A stretch of DNA of 64,000 bases from contig NZ_LACC01000002.1 in the NCBI RefSeq assembly GCF_000967965.1, positions 124,001 to 188,000 of the forward strand, given 5' to 3'. The position numbers and the translations under genes were made by a program. Of the stretch, positions 33,808 through 43,010 are shown one piece after another. The notes below the pieces were generated by a model. The model had not been told where the DNA came from. It saw only the letters and a program-made list of their open reading frames with translations, and searched no databases. The DNA comes from Pseudomonas fluorescens. GTDB lineage: Bacteria > Pseudomonadota > Gammaproteobacteria > Pseudomonadales > Pseudomonadaceae. The first letter of the stretch is position 1. Every line of letters begins with the position of its first letter.

Positions 33808-33815
33808 GAGACCCC

Positions 33816-34796
33816 ATGAGCACACTCGACGACCTCAATGCCCTGCAAGCCAGCATCGCCGAAGCGGTGCTCGGCCAGGACCAGGTGATCCGGCAGATGC
33901 TCGTCGGTTTGCTGGCCAACGGACATTTGCTCCTCGAAAGCCTGCCCGGCCTGGCCAAGACCCGCACGGTCAAGTCACTGGCCAGACACCTGGACGCGAA
34001 GATGAGCCGCATCCAGTTCACCCCGGACTTGCTGCCGTCGGACATCACCGGCGCCGAGGTGCTGCATCAGGTCGAAGGCAAGAACGAAATGCGCTTCCAG
34101 CCAGGTCCCCTGTTCGGCAACCTGATCCTCGCCGACGAAATCAACCGTGCGCCGGCCAAGGTCCAGGCGGCGTTGCTCGAAGCCATGGAAGAGCGCCAGA
34201 TCACCGTGGCCGGCAACAGCCATGCGCTGCCGGACCTGTTCATCGTGGTCGCTACCCAGAACCCGATCGAACAGGAAGGCACCTATCCGCTGCCGGAAGC
34301 GCAGATGGACCGCTTCCTGATGAAAGTGCTGCTCGATTACCCGAGCGCGGAAAACGAAAGCCAGGTGCTGCGTCTGCTGCGCGAAGAAGAACAGGCCCTC
34401 GGCGCCAAGACCGCTGCCGTGCAGGGCTTCTCCCTGTCTCAGGACGTGGTATTCGCCGCGCGCCGTGAAGTCAGTGCCGTGCACGTCTCCCCGGCCATCG
34501 ACCGCTACCTGATCGACCTGATCAACGCCACTCGCCACCCGGCCGATTACGACGCCGACCTCGGGCGCTGGATCAGCATCGGCGCCAGCCCCCGCGGCGG
34601 CATTGGCCTGGACCGTTGTGCCCGGGCCGACGCCTGGTTGCAGGGCCAGGATTTCGTTTCTCCGGACAACGTCCGCGCCGTGGTGCACCCGGTGCTGCGC
34701 CATCGCCTGCAACTGAGCTACGACGCAGTGGCCGATGGCGTCAGCGCCGATCAAGTGCTCGACCGCCTGCTCGATAAAGTGGCGATTCCTGCCTGA
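33816..34796 (+). CDS. MoxR-family AAA+ ATPase
   Basis: A 326-aa ATPase of the MoxR proper subfamily. Walker A is the family-typical LPGLAKT near residue 45, Walker B LILADEINR, and sensor/arginine motifs FIVVATQNPIEQEGTYPLPEAQMDRF follow. MoxR proteins work with VWA partners as chaperones that insert cofactors or assemble enzymes and complexes (methanol dehydrogenase, NorQ/NorD, CoxD, Bat systems). The next five genes encode such partners. Starts 8 bp after the SphA-like gene. Cytoplasmic. Confidence 0.93.
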   Translation: MSTLDDLNALQASIAEAVLGQDQVIRQMLVGLLANGHLLLESLPGLAKTRTVKSLARHLDAKMSRIQFTPDLLPSDITGAEVLHQVEGKNEMRFQPGPLFGNLILADEINRAPAKVQAALLEAMEERQITVAGNSHALPDLFIVVATQNPIEQEGTYPLPEAQMDRFLMKVLLDYPSAENESQVLRLLREEEQALGAKTAAVQGFSLSQDVVFAARREVSAVHVSPAIDRYLIDLINATRHPADYDADLGRWISIGASPRGGIGLDRCARADAWLQGQDFVSPDNVRAVVHPVLRHRLQLSYDAVADGVSADQVLDRLLDKVAIPA

Positions 34797-35740
34797 TGTC
34801 CATGAACAGCGCCGACGGCCTGGTGTATGTCTCTCTGGCGCAGTTGATGGCCTTGGAGTTCAAGGCCCGTGACCTGAGTTTTCTGGCGCGTCAGCCCCAG
34901 GGCAGCATCCTGGCCGGCAACCACGCTTCGCGTTTGCGTGGTCGGGGCCTGAACTTCGATGAACTGCGGCGCTATCAGCCGGGAGACGACTTGCGTCACC
35001 TCGACTGGCGCGCGTCCCTGCGCACCGGCAAACCGGTGGTACGGACTTTCACCGAAGAGCGCGACCGCCCGGCGTTGATCCTCGTTGATCAGCGCATGTC
35101 GATGTTCTTTGGCTCGCAACGCAGCTTCAAATCCGCCATCGCCGCCGAACTCGGCGCCCTGGCGGCGTGGATGGTGTTCAACGCTGGCGACCGCGTCGGT
35201 GGACTGGTCTTCAACGATCAACGCATCGACAGCATCGCCCCGCTGCGCAGCCGCAAACGGATCGAAGCGCTGTGCAGCCGCATCGCCCAGCAGAACCAGG
35301 CACTCAATGCCGCCAACCCGGACGCCGAAGGCGAAGACCAGCTCGACAAGGTCCTGCAGCACTGCCTGGCCGTGGCCGGTCACGATCACCTGATCTGTAT
35401 CGTCAGCGACTTCGCCGGGGCCGGCGAACGCACCTTGCAACTGATGCGACAACTGGCGGCCCATAACGATGTGATTGCCATGCAGGTCTACGACCCGCTG
35501 GCGCTGAACCTGCCGAAAAACGGACGCGTGCTGGTCACCCAAGGCCAATTGCAGGTGGAGCTGGCGGTGGATCGGCAACAGGTGCATCAGCCGCTCGGGG
35601 ATTTCCTCAGTGGACGGCTCAAGGACGTCGCGACCTTGCTGCGCCGCAGCCAGGTGCCGTTGATGATGTTCAGCACGGCTACAGAAGCCCACGAACAACT
35701 GCGTGCCGAACTGGGCAAGTTTGCCGGAGGGCGCCGATGA
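34796..35740 (+). CDS. DUF58 domain protein
   Basis: A 314-aa VWA-related protein. It carries the DUF58 signature LRGRGLNFDELRRYQPGDDLRHLDWRASLRTGKPVVRTFTEERDRPALILVDQRMSM around residues 48-105, then a VWA-like fold whose metal site is degenerate (DQRMSM rather than DxSxS). The start overlaps the moxR stop (TGATG), with an alternative ATG six bases later. Standard partner of MoxR ATPases; it likely couples the ATPase to membrane or client proteins. Confidence 0.9.
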   Translation: MSMNSADGLVYVSLAQLMALEFKARDLSFLARQPQGSILAGNHASRLRGRGLNFDELRRYQPGDDLRHLDWRASLRTGKPVVRTFTEERDRPALILVDQRMSMFFGSQRSFKSAIAAELGALAAWMVFNAGDRVGGLVFNDQRIDSIAPLRSRKRIEALCSRIAQQNQALNAANPDAEGEDQLDKVLQHCLAVAGHDHLICIVSDFAGAGERTLQLMRQLAAHNDVIAMQVYDPLALNLPKNGRVLVTQGQLQVELAVDRQQVHQPLGDFLSGRLKDVATLLRRSQVPLMMFSTATEAHEQLRAELGKFAGGRR

Positions 35741-36234
35741 ACCCCGCTATCCCGAGCATCGACCAACTCAAGGAAATGGCACTGCCAGCACCGGTCAGTT
35801 ATGCACCGCAAACCTGGGGTTGGTGGGCGTTGCTCGCACTGTTGATCGTTACGCTGCTGGTGCTGGGTGCGCGGCGATACTGGCAATGGCGGCGCGATCG
35901 CTATCGGCGCGAGGCGTTGGTACGGCTGGAGGAGTTGCAGCAGCGCAGTAATGACCTGAGCGCGTTGCGCGAGCTTCCCGAATTGCTCAAGCGGGTCGCG
36001 ATCTCTATGCCGAACGCGAAACCTGTGGGATCTCCTGCGGCGTTGGGGAAAGAGGACTGGCAGGTGTTTTTGCAGCGGCACAGTAAACAGCCCCTACCCG
36101 CCGACTTCAGCCAACAACTCTCGCTACTGGCCTACGCCCCCGACGCCGCATTGCGGGCCATGCCCACTGAACAGCGCCAACAGCTGTTCAGCACCTGCAA
36201 AACCTGGGTGGAGCGTCATCATGTGGCAGCTTGA
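35737..36234 (+). CDS. DUF4381 domain membrane protein
   Basis: A 165-aa protein with one N-terminal membrane helix (WGWWALLALLIVTLLVLGARRYW, about residues 28-50), followed by a basic, helical cytoplasmic domain (RYRREALVRLEELQQRSNDLSALRELPELLKRVAIS). DUF4381 proteins occur between DUF58 and VWA genes in MoxR/Bat loci. It overlaps DUF58 by 4 bp (ATGA) and the next gene by 14 bp. The role is unknown; probably a membrane tether of the complex. Confidence 0.87.
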   Translation: MNPAIPSIDQLKEMALPAPVSYAPQTWGWWALLALLIVTLLVLGARRYWQWRRDRYRREALVRLEELQQRSNDLSALRELPELLKRVAISMPNAKPVGSPAALGKEDWQVFLQRHSKQPLPADFSQQLSLLAYAPDAALRAMPTEQRQQLFSTCKTWVERHHVAA

Positions 36235-37213
36235 TTACCCCTGGCTGTTGATCCTGCTGCCGCTGCCGTGGTTCGGCTATCGCTACCTGCCCGATTACCG
36301 TGAGGCGCGCAGCGCCGTGCGTGTACCGTTTTTTGCGGCGATGAGCCGTGCTGTCGGCCAGACACCGAGCCAGGCTGGCACCCGCAGCAACCGCTGGCAA
36401 TTGCTCCTGAACCTGCTGGTCTGGACGCTGCTGCTGGTGGCGGCGAGCCGGCCGGTGCTGGTGGAAAAACCCATCGAACGCCAGCAGCCGGTGCGCGACC
36501 TGATGCTGGCCATCGACATTTCCCAGTCGATGGAAACCACCGATTTCACCGACGCCAATGGCCAGAAAATCAATCGCCTGGCCGCGGTCAAGGAAGTGGT
36601 GCACGGGTTCATCGACAAACGTAAAGACGATCGAATCGGACTGATTGTGTTCGGCACCGGTGCCTATCCGCAGGCGCCGTTGACCCTCGACCACGCCAGC
36701 CTGTCACTGCTGCTGGACGACACCGGCATCGGCATGGCCGGCCCCAACACGGCCATCGGCGACGCCATCGGCCTGAGCCTGAAACTGCTGGACCAGGCCC
36801 ACGAGCAGGAAAAAGTGCTGATCCTGCTCACCGACGGCAACGACACCAGCAGCGCCATCACCCCGGATCACGCGGCCGCCATGGCCGCGGCCAAAGGCGT
36901 GGTGATTCACACCATCGGCATCGGCGACCCGAATGCCGAGGGCGAAGCCAAGGTCAACCTGCAAGGCTTGCAGGACATTGCCCACGCCACGGGCGGACGC
37001 TTCTTCCGCGCCGAAGACCGCAACGCCCTGGATCAGGTCTACAGCACCCTCGACAAACTCACCCCGCATCAGGTGAAAACCCTCAGCCACCAGCCCAAAC
37101 GCGATCTGTTCTGGTGGCCGCTGGGCGCTGCCATTGCCCTATTGGCGATTTATCACCTGGGCGCCCTGCTGCTTCCACGGCTGATGCTTGCCCGTCAACG
37201 GCAGGAGGCCTGA
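36221..37213 (+). CDS. batA: VWA-domain membrane protein, BatA-like
   Basis: A 330-aa protein with two N-terminal membrane helices (WLLILLPLPWFGY and QLLLNLLVWTLLLVAAS), a VWA domain with an intact metal-ion site (DISQSMETTDF, about residue 93, and LLTDGNDTSS) and a C-terminal helix (WWPLGAAIALLAIYHLGALLL). This is the BatA architecture from Bacteroides aerotolerance loci. It overlaps the DUF4381 gene by 14 bp. The VWA domain probably faces the periplasm and could present client proteins to the MoxR machine. Confidence 0.87.
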   Translation: MWQLDYPWLLILLPLPWFGYRYLPDYREARSAVRVPFFAAMSRAVGQTPSQAGTRSNRWQLLLNLLVWTLLLVAASRPVLVEKPIERQQPVRDLMLAIDISQSMETTDFTDANGQKINRLAAVKEVVHGFIDKRKDDRIGLIVFGTGAYPQAPLTLDHASLSLLLDDTGIGMAGPNTAIGDAIGLSLKLLDQAHEQEKVLILLTDGNDTSSAITPDHAAAMAAAKGVVIHTIGIGDPNAEGEAKVNLQGLQDIAHATGGRFFRAEDRNALDQVYSTLDKLTPHQVKTLSHQPKRDLFWWPLGAAIALLAIYHLGALLLPRLMLARQRQEA

Positions 37214-37214
37214 C

Positions 37215-38795
37215 ATGGACATCAACCTCAGCGACTTCCATTTCCTGCGCCCCCTGTGGCTGTTGCTCGCGGTGTTCGGCGCCTTGCTGCCACTGCTGTG
37301 GCGGCGCAACCAGGACCTGCAACGACGCCTGCGCAGCAACATCGCCGCGCACCTGCTGCCGCATCTGCTGATCACCCCACAAGACCGGCAACGCCTGCGT
37401 CCGGTGCATCTGGTGTGTGCGCTGCTGGTAATGGGCGCCATCGCCGCCGCAGGACCGACCTGGGAACAGGATCGGCCGGACTTTCTGGAAAACCGTGCGC
37501 CGCTGATCATCGCCGTCGACCTGTCGCCCTCCATGGACGCCAGCGACGTTCCCCCCAGTCGCCTGGAAGCGGTCAAGCACAAGCTCCACGACTTGATCCA
37601 GCGCCGCGCCGGTTCGCGCAATGCCCTGATTGCCTACGCTGGCAGCGCGCATCTAGTGTTGCCCGCCACCGACGATCCGGCGCTGCTCGATACATTCATT
37701 CAGGCCCTGAGCACCGACCTGATCAACAAACCGGGGAAAAACGTCAGCGCGGTCATCGATCAGGCCAAGCGCCTGCTCGCCGCCGAGAAAACACCCGGCA
37801 CCCTGCTGCTGATCACCGATGGCGCCGACACCTCGGCACTGGCCGGGCTAGGCAAGCAACTGGCGGACAGTGCGCTGCAAGTGCTGATACTGGCGGCTGG
37901 CAGCACCGACGGCGGGATCATCCGCGATGCCAGCGGCCAGCCACGCACCGACAGCAACGGTCGCCCGCAAATGGGCAGCTTCGATCAGGACGCCCTCAAG
38001 CAGCTTGCCTCAGCGCTGGATGCGCCGCTGGGCAGCCTGACCCTCAACGATGACGATCTGGACTGGATCGAACTGCACGCCGAGCAGCACTTCCAGGCAG
38101 CCAGTGACGAACAGCGTGAACTGCACTGGAAGGACGCCGGTTACTGGCTGTGCTGGCCGCTGTTGCTGATCGCCTTCTTCAGCGTACGCAAGGGCTGGAG
38201 CCTGAACTGGATGGCCGGCCTACTGCTGGCGGTGGGCCTGGGCCTGCAACCGGCGCCGGCACAGGCCAACGCGCTGACCGATGCTTTCTTCACCCGCGAC
38301 CAGCAAGGTCGCTGGGCCTTCGAACATGAGCACTACCCTCAGGCCGCGGCGCTGTTTGTCGATCCGTACTGGAAAGGCGTGGCCGCCTACAACTCGGCCG
38401 ATTTCGACCTGGCACTGGCCAGCTTCGCGCGGCTCGATACACCGCAGGCGTATTTCTACCTGGGCAACATCTACGTGCGTCGATTCAAGTTCGATCAGGC
38501 CATCGCTACGTATAACCAGGCGCTGAAGTTGCAACCGCAGTTCCCGCAAGCCACGGCCAATCTGGCCCTGGCCATTGCCTTGCAGAAAGACACCGAAAGC
38601 GCCGAGAAAAACACGCCAGAGGTCAAACCCGACGAAATCAAGATGGACAAGGCGCCGGGTAAAGGTCAAAGCAAAAAGGTGGAAACCCAGCAAGCGGCCT
38701 CGGATGAGCAATGGCTGCAGAACCTCACCACATCGCCGGCGAAATTCCTCAAGCAGAAATTCAGCTTGCAGGATCAGGCGGGGGCTAAACCATGA
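37215..38795 (+). CDS. batB: VWA + TPR membrane protein, BatB/BatC fusion-like
   Basis: A 526-aa protein. Two N-terminal helices ([19 protein letters not shown] and [15 protein letters not shown]) precede a VWA domain with an intact [11 protein letters not shown] motif (about residue 95). Two further helices near residues 310-345 follow, then a TPR-like region ([67 protein letters not shown]) and a charged, Lys-rich tail. It thus joins BatB and BatC roles in one chain. Start ATG 37215 lies one base after the batA stop and is preceded by GGAGG. Overlaps batD by 4 bp. Confidence 0.87.
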   Translation: MDINLSDFHFLRPLWLLLAVFGALLPLLWRRNQDLQRRLRSNIAAHLLPHLLITPQDRQRLRPVHLVCALLVMGAIAAAGPTWEQDRPDFLENRAPLIIAVDLSPSMDASDVPPSRLEAVKHKLHDLIQRRAGSRNALIAYAGSAHLVLPATDDPALLDTFIQALSTDLINKPGKNVSAVIDQAKRLLAAEKTPGTLLLITDGADTSALAGLGKQLADSALQVLILAAGSTDGGIIRDASGQPRTDSNGRPQMGSFDQDALKQLASALDAPLGSLTLNDDDLDWIELHAEQHFQAASDEQRELHWKDAGYWLCWPLLLIAFFSVRKGWSLNWMAGLLLAVGLGLQPAPAQANALTDAFFTRDQQGRWAFEHEHYPQAAALFVDPYWKGVAAYNSADFDLALASFARLDTPQAYFYLGNIYVRRFKFDQAIATYNQALKLQPQFPQATANLALAIALQKDTESAEKNTPEVKPDEIKMDKAPGKGQSKKVETQQAASDEQWLQNLTTSPAKFLKQKFSLQDQAGAKP

Positions 38796-40147
38796 TCAGC
38801 CTGAAAGTCCGAGTCGCCGCCATCGTGGGCAAGCCCGCTCCCACAACACTCGGCGCCCTGCTCATCGGTCTGATCAGCCTCAATACATTCGCCGCCGACC
38901 CTCAGCTGAAAGTCCAGGCCAGCCTGCAACCCGCCGACCCCGTCATGGTCGGCAGCCTGGTCGAGTTGCAACTCGATGTCTTCACCGACACCTGGTTCAC
39001 CAGCGCCCCCACCCTGCCCGACCTGAAACTGCCCGGCGCATTGGTGATGCCACCGGACGGCCATGCCGAGCACATCAACCAGACCTTCGACGGCCAATCC
39101 TTCAGCGGCATGCGCTACAGCTACCTGATCACCCCGAACCTGGCCCAGGGCTTCGACATTCCGGCACTGAGGGTACAAGCCACACCGGGTCAGGCCAGCC
39201 ACGCACTCAGCGCCCAGAGCCAGCCTTTGCATTTCAACGCCGCGCAACCTCCGGGGTTCAAGCCCGGTGAGGCGGTGCTGGTAGCCCAAGGGCTGCGGTT
39301 TACCCAGAAGACCATCCATTCGGCCACGCCGCTGAAGGTCGGCGACAGCATCACCCGGGAGCTGACCTTGCAGGCCGACGGTGCCCTGGCCATGTCACTG
39401 CCGACACCGACGCTGGACGACATCAAGGGCCTGAGCCGCTACCCGAAAGCACCGCAAATCCGCAATCTGGATGACGGTCGCGGCAACTTCAATGGCGGCC
39501 AGCGCATCGACAGCGTGACCTACCGGATCGACCAGGAAGGTAACTACTCCCTGCCCTCCGTCGAACTGAAATGGTGGGATGCCGGCACCCAGCAAACCCG
39601 CACGGCCACGGTGCCTGCCGTGACCTTCGACGCGGCCGCCAACAGCGCCTACAAGCCGGTGTTTTCAATCACCGAGGACCTGAAGAAGCTCGGCCAGCAG
39701 AATCGCCTGCACCTTTCCGGGCACTGGTTCGGACTATTGGCACTGGTATTGGCGGTGGTGGCACTCGGCTGGTTCAGTCGCCCGCTCGTACACCGCACGC
39801 ACCTCAACTGGCAAGCCCGACGCCGCGCCCGGCACGCCGCCTGGCTCGAGTCCGCCGACTACGCGTGGCGGCAGATCCCGGCACAAATCGAAGGCAAACC
39901 GGCGCAACTCAGTGCCCTGTACCTGTGGACCCGGCGCAGCCGCCACGGCCTGAAACTGACCGGTCTCGGCCCGCGCCTGCAAACCTTCCTGCGCGCCTGT
40001 TATGGCCGCGATCCGGACAAAGAACAGGCGCTGCGCCAAATCGGGGAATCCTTGTCTACGCTGCATAGTCAGGCCGAGCGCAACAGAGAATCAGTCTCTT
40101 CTGCACTGCATCCGCTCAACCCCGTTCACGAGAAGGATTTCCCATGA
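38792..40147 (+). CDS. batD: BatD-family protein
   Basis: A 451-aa exported, membrane-anchored protein. After the signal peptide come beta-rich repeats ([94 protein letters not shown]), then a membrane helix ([17 protein letters not shown], about residue 315) and a cytoplasmic tail. The start codon overlaps the previous stop (ATGA). Oddly, codons 10-18 fall in a REP-derived sequence (38823-38845), giving an unusual Pro-containing n-region before the [11 protein letters not shown] core of the signal peptide. Confidence 0.86.
   Translation: MISLKVRVAAIVGKPAPTTLGALLIGLISLNTFAADPQLKVQASLQPADPVMVGSLVELQLDVFTDTWFTSAPTLPDLKLPGALVMPPDGHAEHINQTFDGQSFSGMRYSYLITPNLAQGFDIPALRVQATPGQASHALSAQSQPLHFNAAQPPGFKPGEAVLVAQGLRFTQKTIHSATPLKVGDSITRELTLQADGALAMSLPTPTLDDIKGLSRYPKAPQIRNLDDGRGNFNGGQRIDSVTYRIDQEGNYSLPSVELKWWDAGTQQTRTATVPAVTFDAAANSAYKPVFSITEDLKKLGQQNRLHLSGHWFGLLALVLAVVALGWFSRPLVHRTHLNWQARRRARHAAWLESADYAWRQIPAQIEGKPAQLSALYLWTRRSRHGLKLTGLGPRLQTFLRACYGRDPDKEQALRQIGESLSTLHSQAERNRESVSSALHPLNPVHEKDFP
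38823..38845 (+). repeat. REP half-element inside the batD coding sequence
   Basis: The 23 bases match the REP arm at about 45549-45571 with one difference. They are read in frame as part of the batD signal-peptide region (I-V-G-K-P-A-P-T-T), with no disruption of the frame. Confidence 0.8.
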
Positions 40148-41172
40148 CGAATTCGATATCGCTACGCCATCATCGCGGATTCAGTTTCCTGCTGACCCTG
40201 GCCTTGAGCCTGCCGCTGCTGGTGCAGGCTGCCGAACCGCTGCCCTCGTGGAACGACGGGCCGTCGAAAAAGCAGATCATCGAATTCGTGCAGACGGTCA
40301 CCGATCAAAGCAGCAAAGACTTCGTCAAGCCCGAGGAGCGCATTGCCGTGTTCGACAACGACGGCACCTTGTGGAGCGAGCAGCCGATGTACTTCGAGTT
40401 GCTGTTCGCCCTGGAGGAAGTCAAACGCACCGCTCCGCAGCACCCTGAATGGAAAACCACCCAGCCGTTCCAGGCAGTGCTGGAAAACGATCACAAGGCC
40501 CTGGCCGCCACCGGCATGGAGGGCCTGCTGAAGATTTTCGCCGCTACCCACACCGGCATGACCACCGAAGCCTTCGATGACTACGCCAAGACCTGGCTGA
40601 GCCAGGCCCGCCATCCGAAAACCGGCAAGCCGTACACCGAAATGATCTTCCAGCCGATGCTGGAAATGCTCGACTACCTGCGCGGCAAGGACTTCAAGAC
40701 CTACATCGTCTCCGGCGGCGACACCGGGTTCATGCGCGCCTTCGCCGAGAAGGTCTACGGCATCCCGCCTGAGCAGGTTATCGGCACCACATTCGTCACA
40801 ACGTTTGACTACAAGGATGGCAAGGCATCGATCCTGCGCACGCCGAAACTGGCCCACAACGACGATGGCCCGGGCAAACCGGTCAGCATCGACGCGGTGA
40901 TCGGTCGTCGGCCAATCCTCGCCTTCGGCAACTCCGACGGCGACTTGCAAATGCTTCAGTGGACCGCCGCCGGTCCTGGCAAACGCTTCATGGGCCTGGT
41001 GCATCACACCGACGCCAAACGCGAATGGGCTTACGACCGGCAATCGCAGATCGGTCGCCTGGACAAGGCCCTGGACGAAGCACACAAACGTGGCTGGACA
41101 GTCGTCGACATGGCGTCCGAGTGGCGTCGGATCTACCCGTTCGATGCCGCCACACCCGAGCAAGTGCAATAA
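40144..41172 (+). CDS. Exported HAD-family phosphatase
   Basis: A 342-aa protein with a signal peptide ([19 protein letters not shown]). HAD motifs are all present: DNDGT (motif I, about residue 75), SGGDT (motif II), a Lys in the [20 protein letters not shown] region, and GNSDGD (motif IV). The cap region is helical. It is most like the phosphoserine-phosphatase-type HAD branch, but export suggests a periplasmic acid phosphatase with an unknown substrate. The start overlaps the batD stop by 4 bp (ATGA), so it is translationally coupled to the MoxR/Bat genes and is a candidate client. Confidence 0.88.
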   Translation: MTNSISLRHHRGFSFLLTLALSLPLLVQAAEPLPSWNDGPSKKQIIEFVQTVTDQSSKDFVKPEERIAVFDNDGTLWSEQPMYFELLFALEEVKRTAPQHPEWKTTQPFQAVLENDHKALAATGMEGLLKIFAATHTGMTTEAFDDYAKTWLSQARHPKTGKPYTEMIFQPMLEMLDYLRGKDFKTYIVSGGDTGFMRAFAEKVYGIPPEQVIGTTFVTTFDYKDGKASILRTPKLAHNDDGPGKPVSIDAVIGRRPILAFGNSDGDLQMLQWTAAGPGKRFMGLVHHTDAKREWAYDRQSQIGRLDKALDEAHKRGWTVVDMASEWRRIYPFDAATPEQVQ

Positions 41173-41245
41173 AAAGACGTAACGCAGGACCGCAATAAAC
41201 GTTTGTCGCAGTACGCGACGCAAGTGAGCATAAGGAGCCAGTCAG

Positions 41246-42826
41246 ATGACTCGCATACGTAAGTGGATACCGAAACTCGCCCTGGTGGCGACTACGGTCA
41301 TGGCGTTTTCGGCAACCGCCGGGGCCGCTGAAAAACCCAACATTCTCGTGATCTTCGGCGACGATATCGGCCAGACCAACATCAGCGCCTATTCCATGGG
41401 CGTGGTCGGCTACAAGACTCCGAACATCGACCGCATCGCCAAAGAAGGCATGATGTTCACCGACTACTATGCGGAGAACAGCTGCACGGCCGGACGGTCA
41501 TCGTTTATCACTGGCCAGACACCATTGCGCACCGGCTTGTCGAAAGTCGGCATCCCGGGTGCTCCGGTGGGCTTGCAAAAGCGTGACATCACCATTGCCC
41601 AGGCGCTGAAGTCCCAGGGCTATGCGACCGGCCAGTTCGGCAAAAACCACTTGGGCGACAAGGATGAATACCTGCCGACCAACCACGGTTTCGACGAGTT
41701 TTTCGGCAACCTGTACCACCTCAACGCTGAAGAAGAACCCGAGCGCCCTTACTGGCCCAAGGACGACGCTGCCTTCGTCAAGGCCAACACCCCGCGTGGC
41801 GTGATCCACAGCTTCGCCGACGGCAAGATCGAAGACACCGGCCCGCTGAACACCAAGCGCATGGAGACCATCGACGACGAAACCACCGCCGCCGCGCAGG
41901 CGTTCATCGAGAAACAGGCCAAGGCGGACAAACCGTTCTTCGTCTGGATGAACACCACCCGCATGCACTTGTTCACCCACGTGCGCGAGTCGATGAAGGG
42001 CCAGAGCGGCATGCCCGGCAACGATTACGCCGATGGCATGATCGAGCACGACGGTGACGTCGGCAAACTGCTGAAAACCCTCGACGACCTGAAAATTACC
42101 GACAACACGATCGTCGTCTACACCACCGACAACGGCCCGAACCAGTTCTCCTGGCCGGACGCGGCAACCACGCCGTTCCGTAACGAGAAGAACTCCAACT
42201 GGGAAGGTGCCTACCGGGTTCCGGCGATGATTCGCTGGCCTGGCAAGATCAAGCCGGGGGAAGTCTCGAACGAGATGTTCTCGGGCCTGGACTGGTTCCC
42301 GACCTTGCTTGCGGCGGCAGGTGATGCCGAGGTGAAGGAAAAACTGCTCAAGGGCTGGGCTCCAACGTCTGGCGGCAACAATTTCAAGGTTCACCTGGAC
42401 GGCTACAACCAAATGCCTTACCTGACCGGCCAACAGCCTAAAGGCGAGCGTAAGGAGTTCTACTACTTCAACGACGACGGCATGCTGGTTTCCATGCGTT
42501 TCGACAACTGGAAAGCGGTGTTCTGCGAGCAGCGTGCACCGGGTGGTTTCAAGGTCTGGAGCGAACCGTTCGTATGCCTGCGCGTACCGAAGATCTTCAA
42601 CCTGCGCATGGACCCGTATGAACGTGCCGACGTGGTTTCCGATCAGTATTACGATTGGCAAACCAAGAACGTCTACCTGGCTGCGGTTGCCGTGGGCAAG
42701 TCGGCGGCATTCCTGCAAACCTTCATCGACTATCCACCTAGCCAGAGACCGGCCAGCTTCAGCATCGACCAGATCCGTGCTGCGGTAGACGCCAAAATCG
42801 CTGAAAAAATGAAAGCTGCACAGTAA
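41246..42826 (+). CDS. Arylsulfatase, periplasmic
   Basis: A 526-aa sulfatase with signal peptide (PKLALVATTVMAFSATAGAAE). Metal-binding NILVIFGDDIGQTN begins the domain. The formylglycine site is Cys80 in NSCTAGRSSF, a Cys-type motif with Ala in place of the usual Pro (CxAxR). YATGQFGKNHLGD, HLFTHV and VYTTDNGPNQ complete the active site. It hydrolyses sulfate (or possibly phosphonate) esters. Conversion of Cys to formylglycine needs a generating enzyme; none is in this window. AAGGAGCC precedes the ATG. It is the last gene of the cluster, 73 bp after the HAD gene, and a hairpin follows. Confidence 0.92.
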   Translation: MTRIRKWIPKLALVATTVMAFSATAGAAEKPNILVIFGDDIGQTNISAYSMGVVGYKTPNIDRIAKEGMMFTDYYAENSCTAGRSSFITGQTPLRTGLSKVGIPGAPVGLQKRDITIAQALKSQGYATGQFGKNHLGDKDEYLPTNHGFDEFFGNLYHLNAEEEPERPYWPKDDAAFVKANTPRGVIHSFADGKIEDTGPLNTKRMETIDDETTAAAQAFIEKQAKADKPFFVWMNTTRMHLFTHVRESMKGQSGMPGNDYADGMIEHDGDVGKLLKTLDDLKITDNTIVVYTTDNGPNQFSWPDAATTPFRNEKNSNWEGAYRVPAMIRWPGKIKPGEVSNEMFSGLDWFPTLLAAAGDAEVKEKLLKGWAPTSGGNNFKVHLDGYNQMPYLTGQQPKGERKEFYYFNDDGMLVSMRFDNWKAVFCEQRAPGGFKVWSEPFVCLRVPKIFNLRMDPYERADVVSDQYYDWQTKNVYLAAVAVGKSAAFLQTFIDYPPSQRPASFSIDQIRAAVDAKIAEKMKAAQ

Positions 42827-42839
42827 GACCGCTGGACCG

Positions 42840-42870
42840 CCGCTCGCCTTCATTGGCGAGCGGACTTATT
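42840..42870 (+). terminator. Terminator-like hairpin after the sulfatase gene
   Basis: Perfect 9-bp stem CCGCTCGCC / GGCGAGCGG (42840-42848 with 42855-42863), loop TTCATT, then ACTTATT. It lies 14 bp after the sulfatase stop and probably ends the 12-gene transcript; the T-tail is weak. Confidence 0.6.
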
Positions 42871-42889
42871 CATGGCGAACACTGGACTC

Positions 42890-42927
42890 TGTGGCGAGGG
42901 GGCTTGTCGGAATGCCCCCTCGCCACA
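42890..42927. repeat. Second-type REP palindrome
   Basis: Inverted repeat TGTGGCGAGGGGG (42890-42902) with CCCCCTCGCCACA (42915-42927), same family as at 18103-18236. Confidence 0.75.
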
Positions 42928-43010
42928 ATAGGTTTGTAAGGTTTGAAATTATCTGACTGACTCAGACCCAGCAGTCATTGTTTTTACGTACCGGAACAAG
43001 GCAATCCGCA

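Noticed and set aside
42978..43010. TTG start adding 11 residues to the membrane/spermidine-synthase-like protein
   Set aside because: ATG 43011 has a better-placed GGAACAAGG upstream and the extra residues are not typical.
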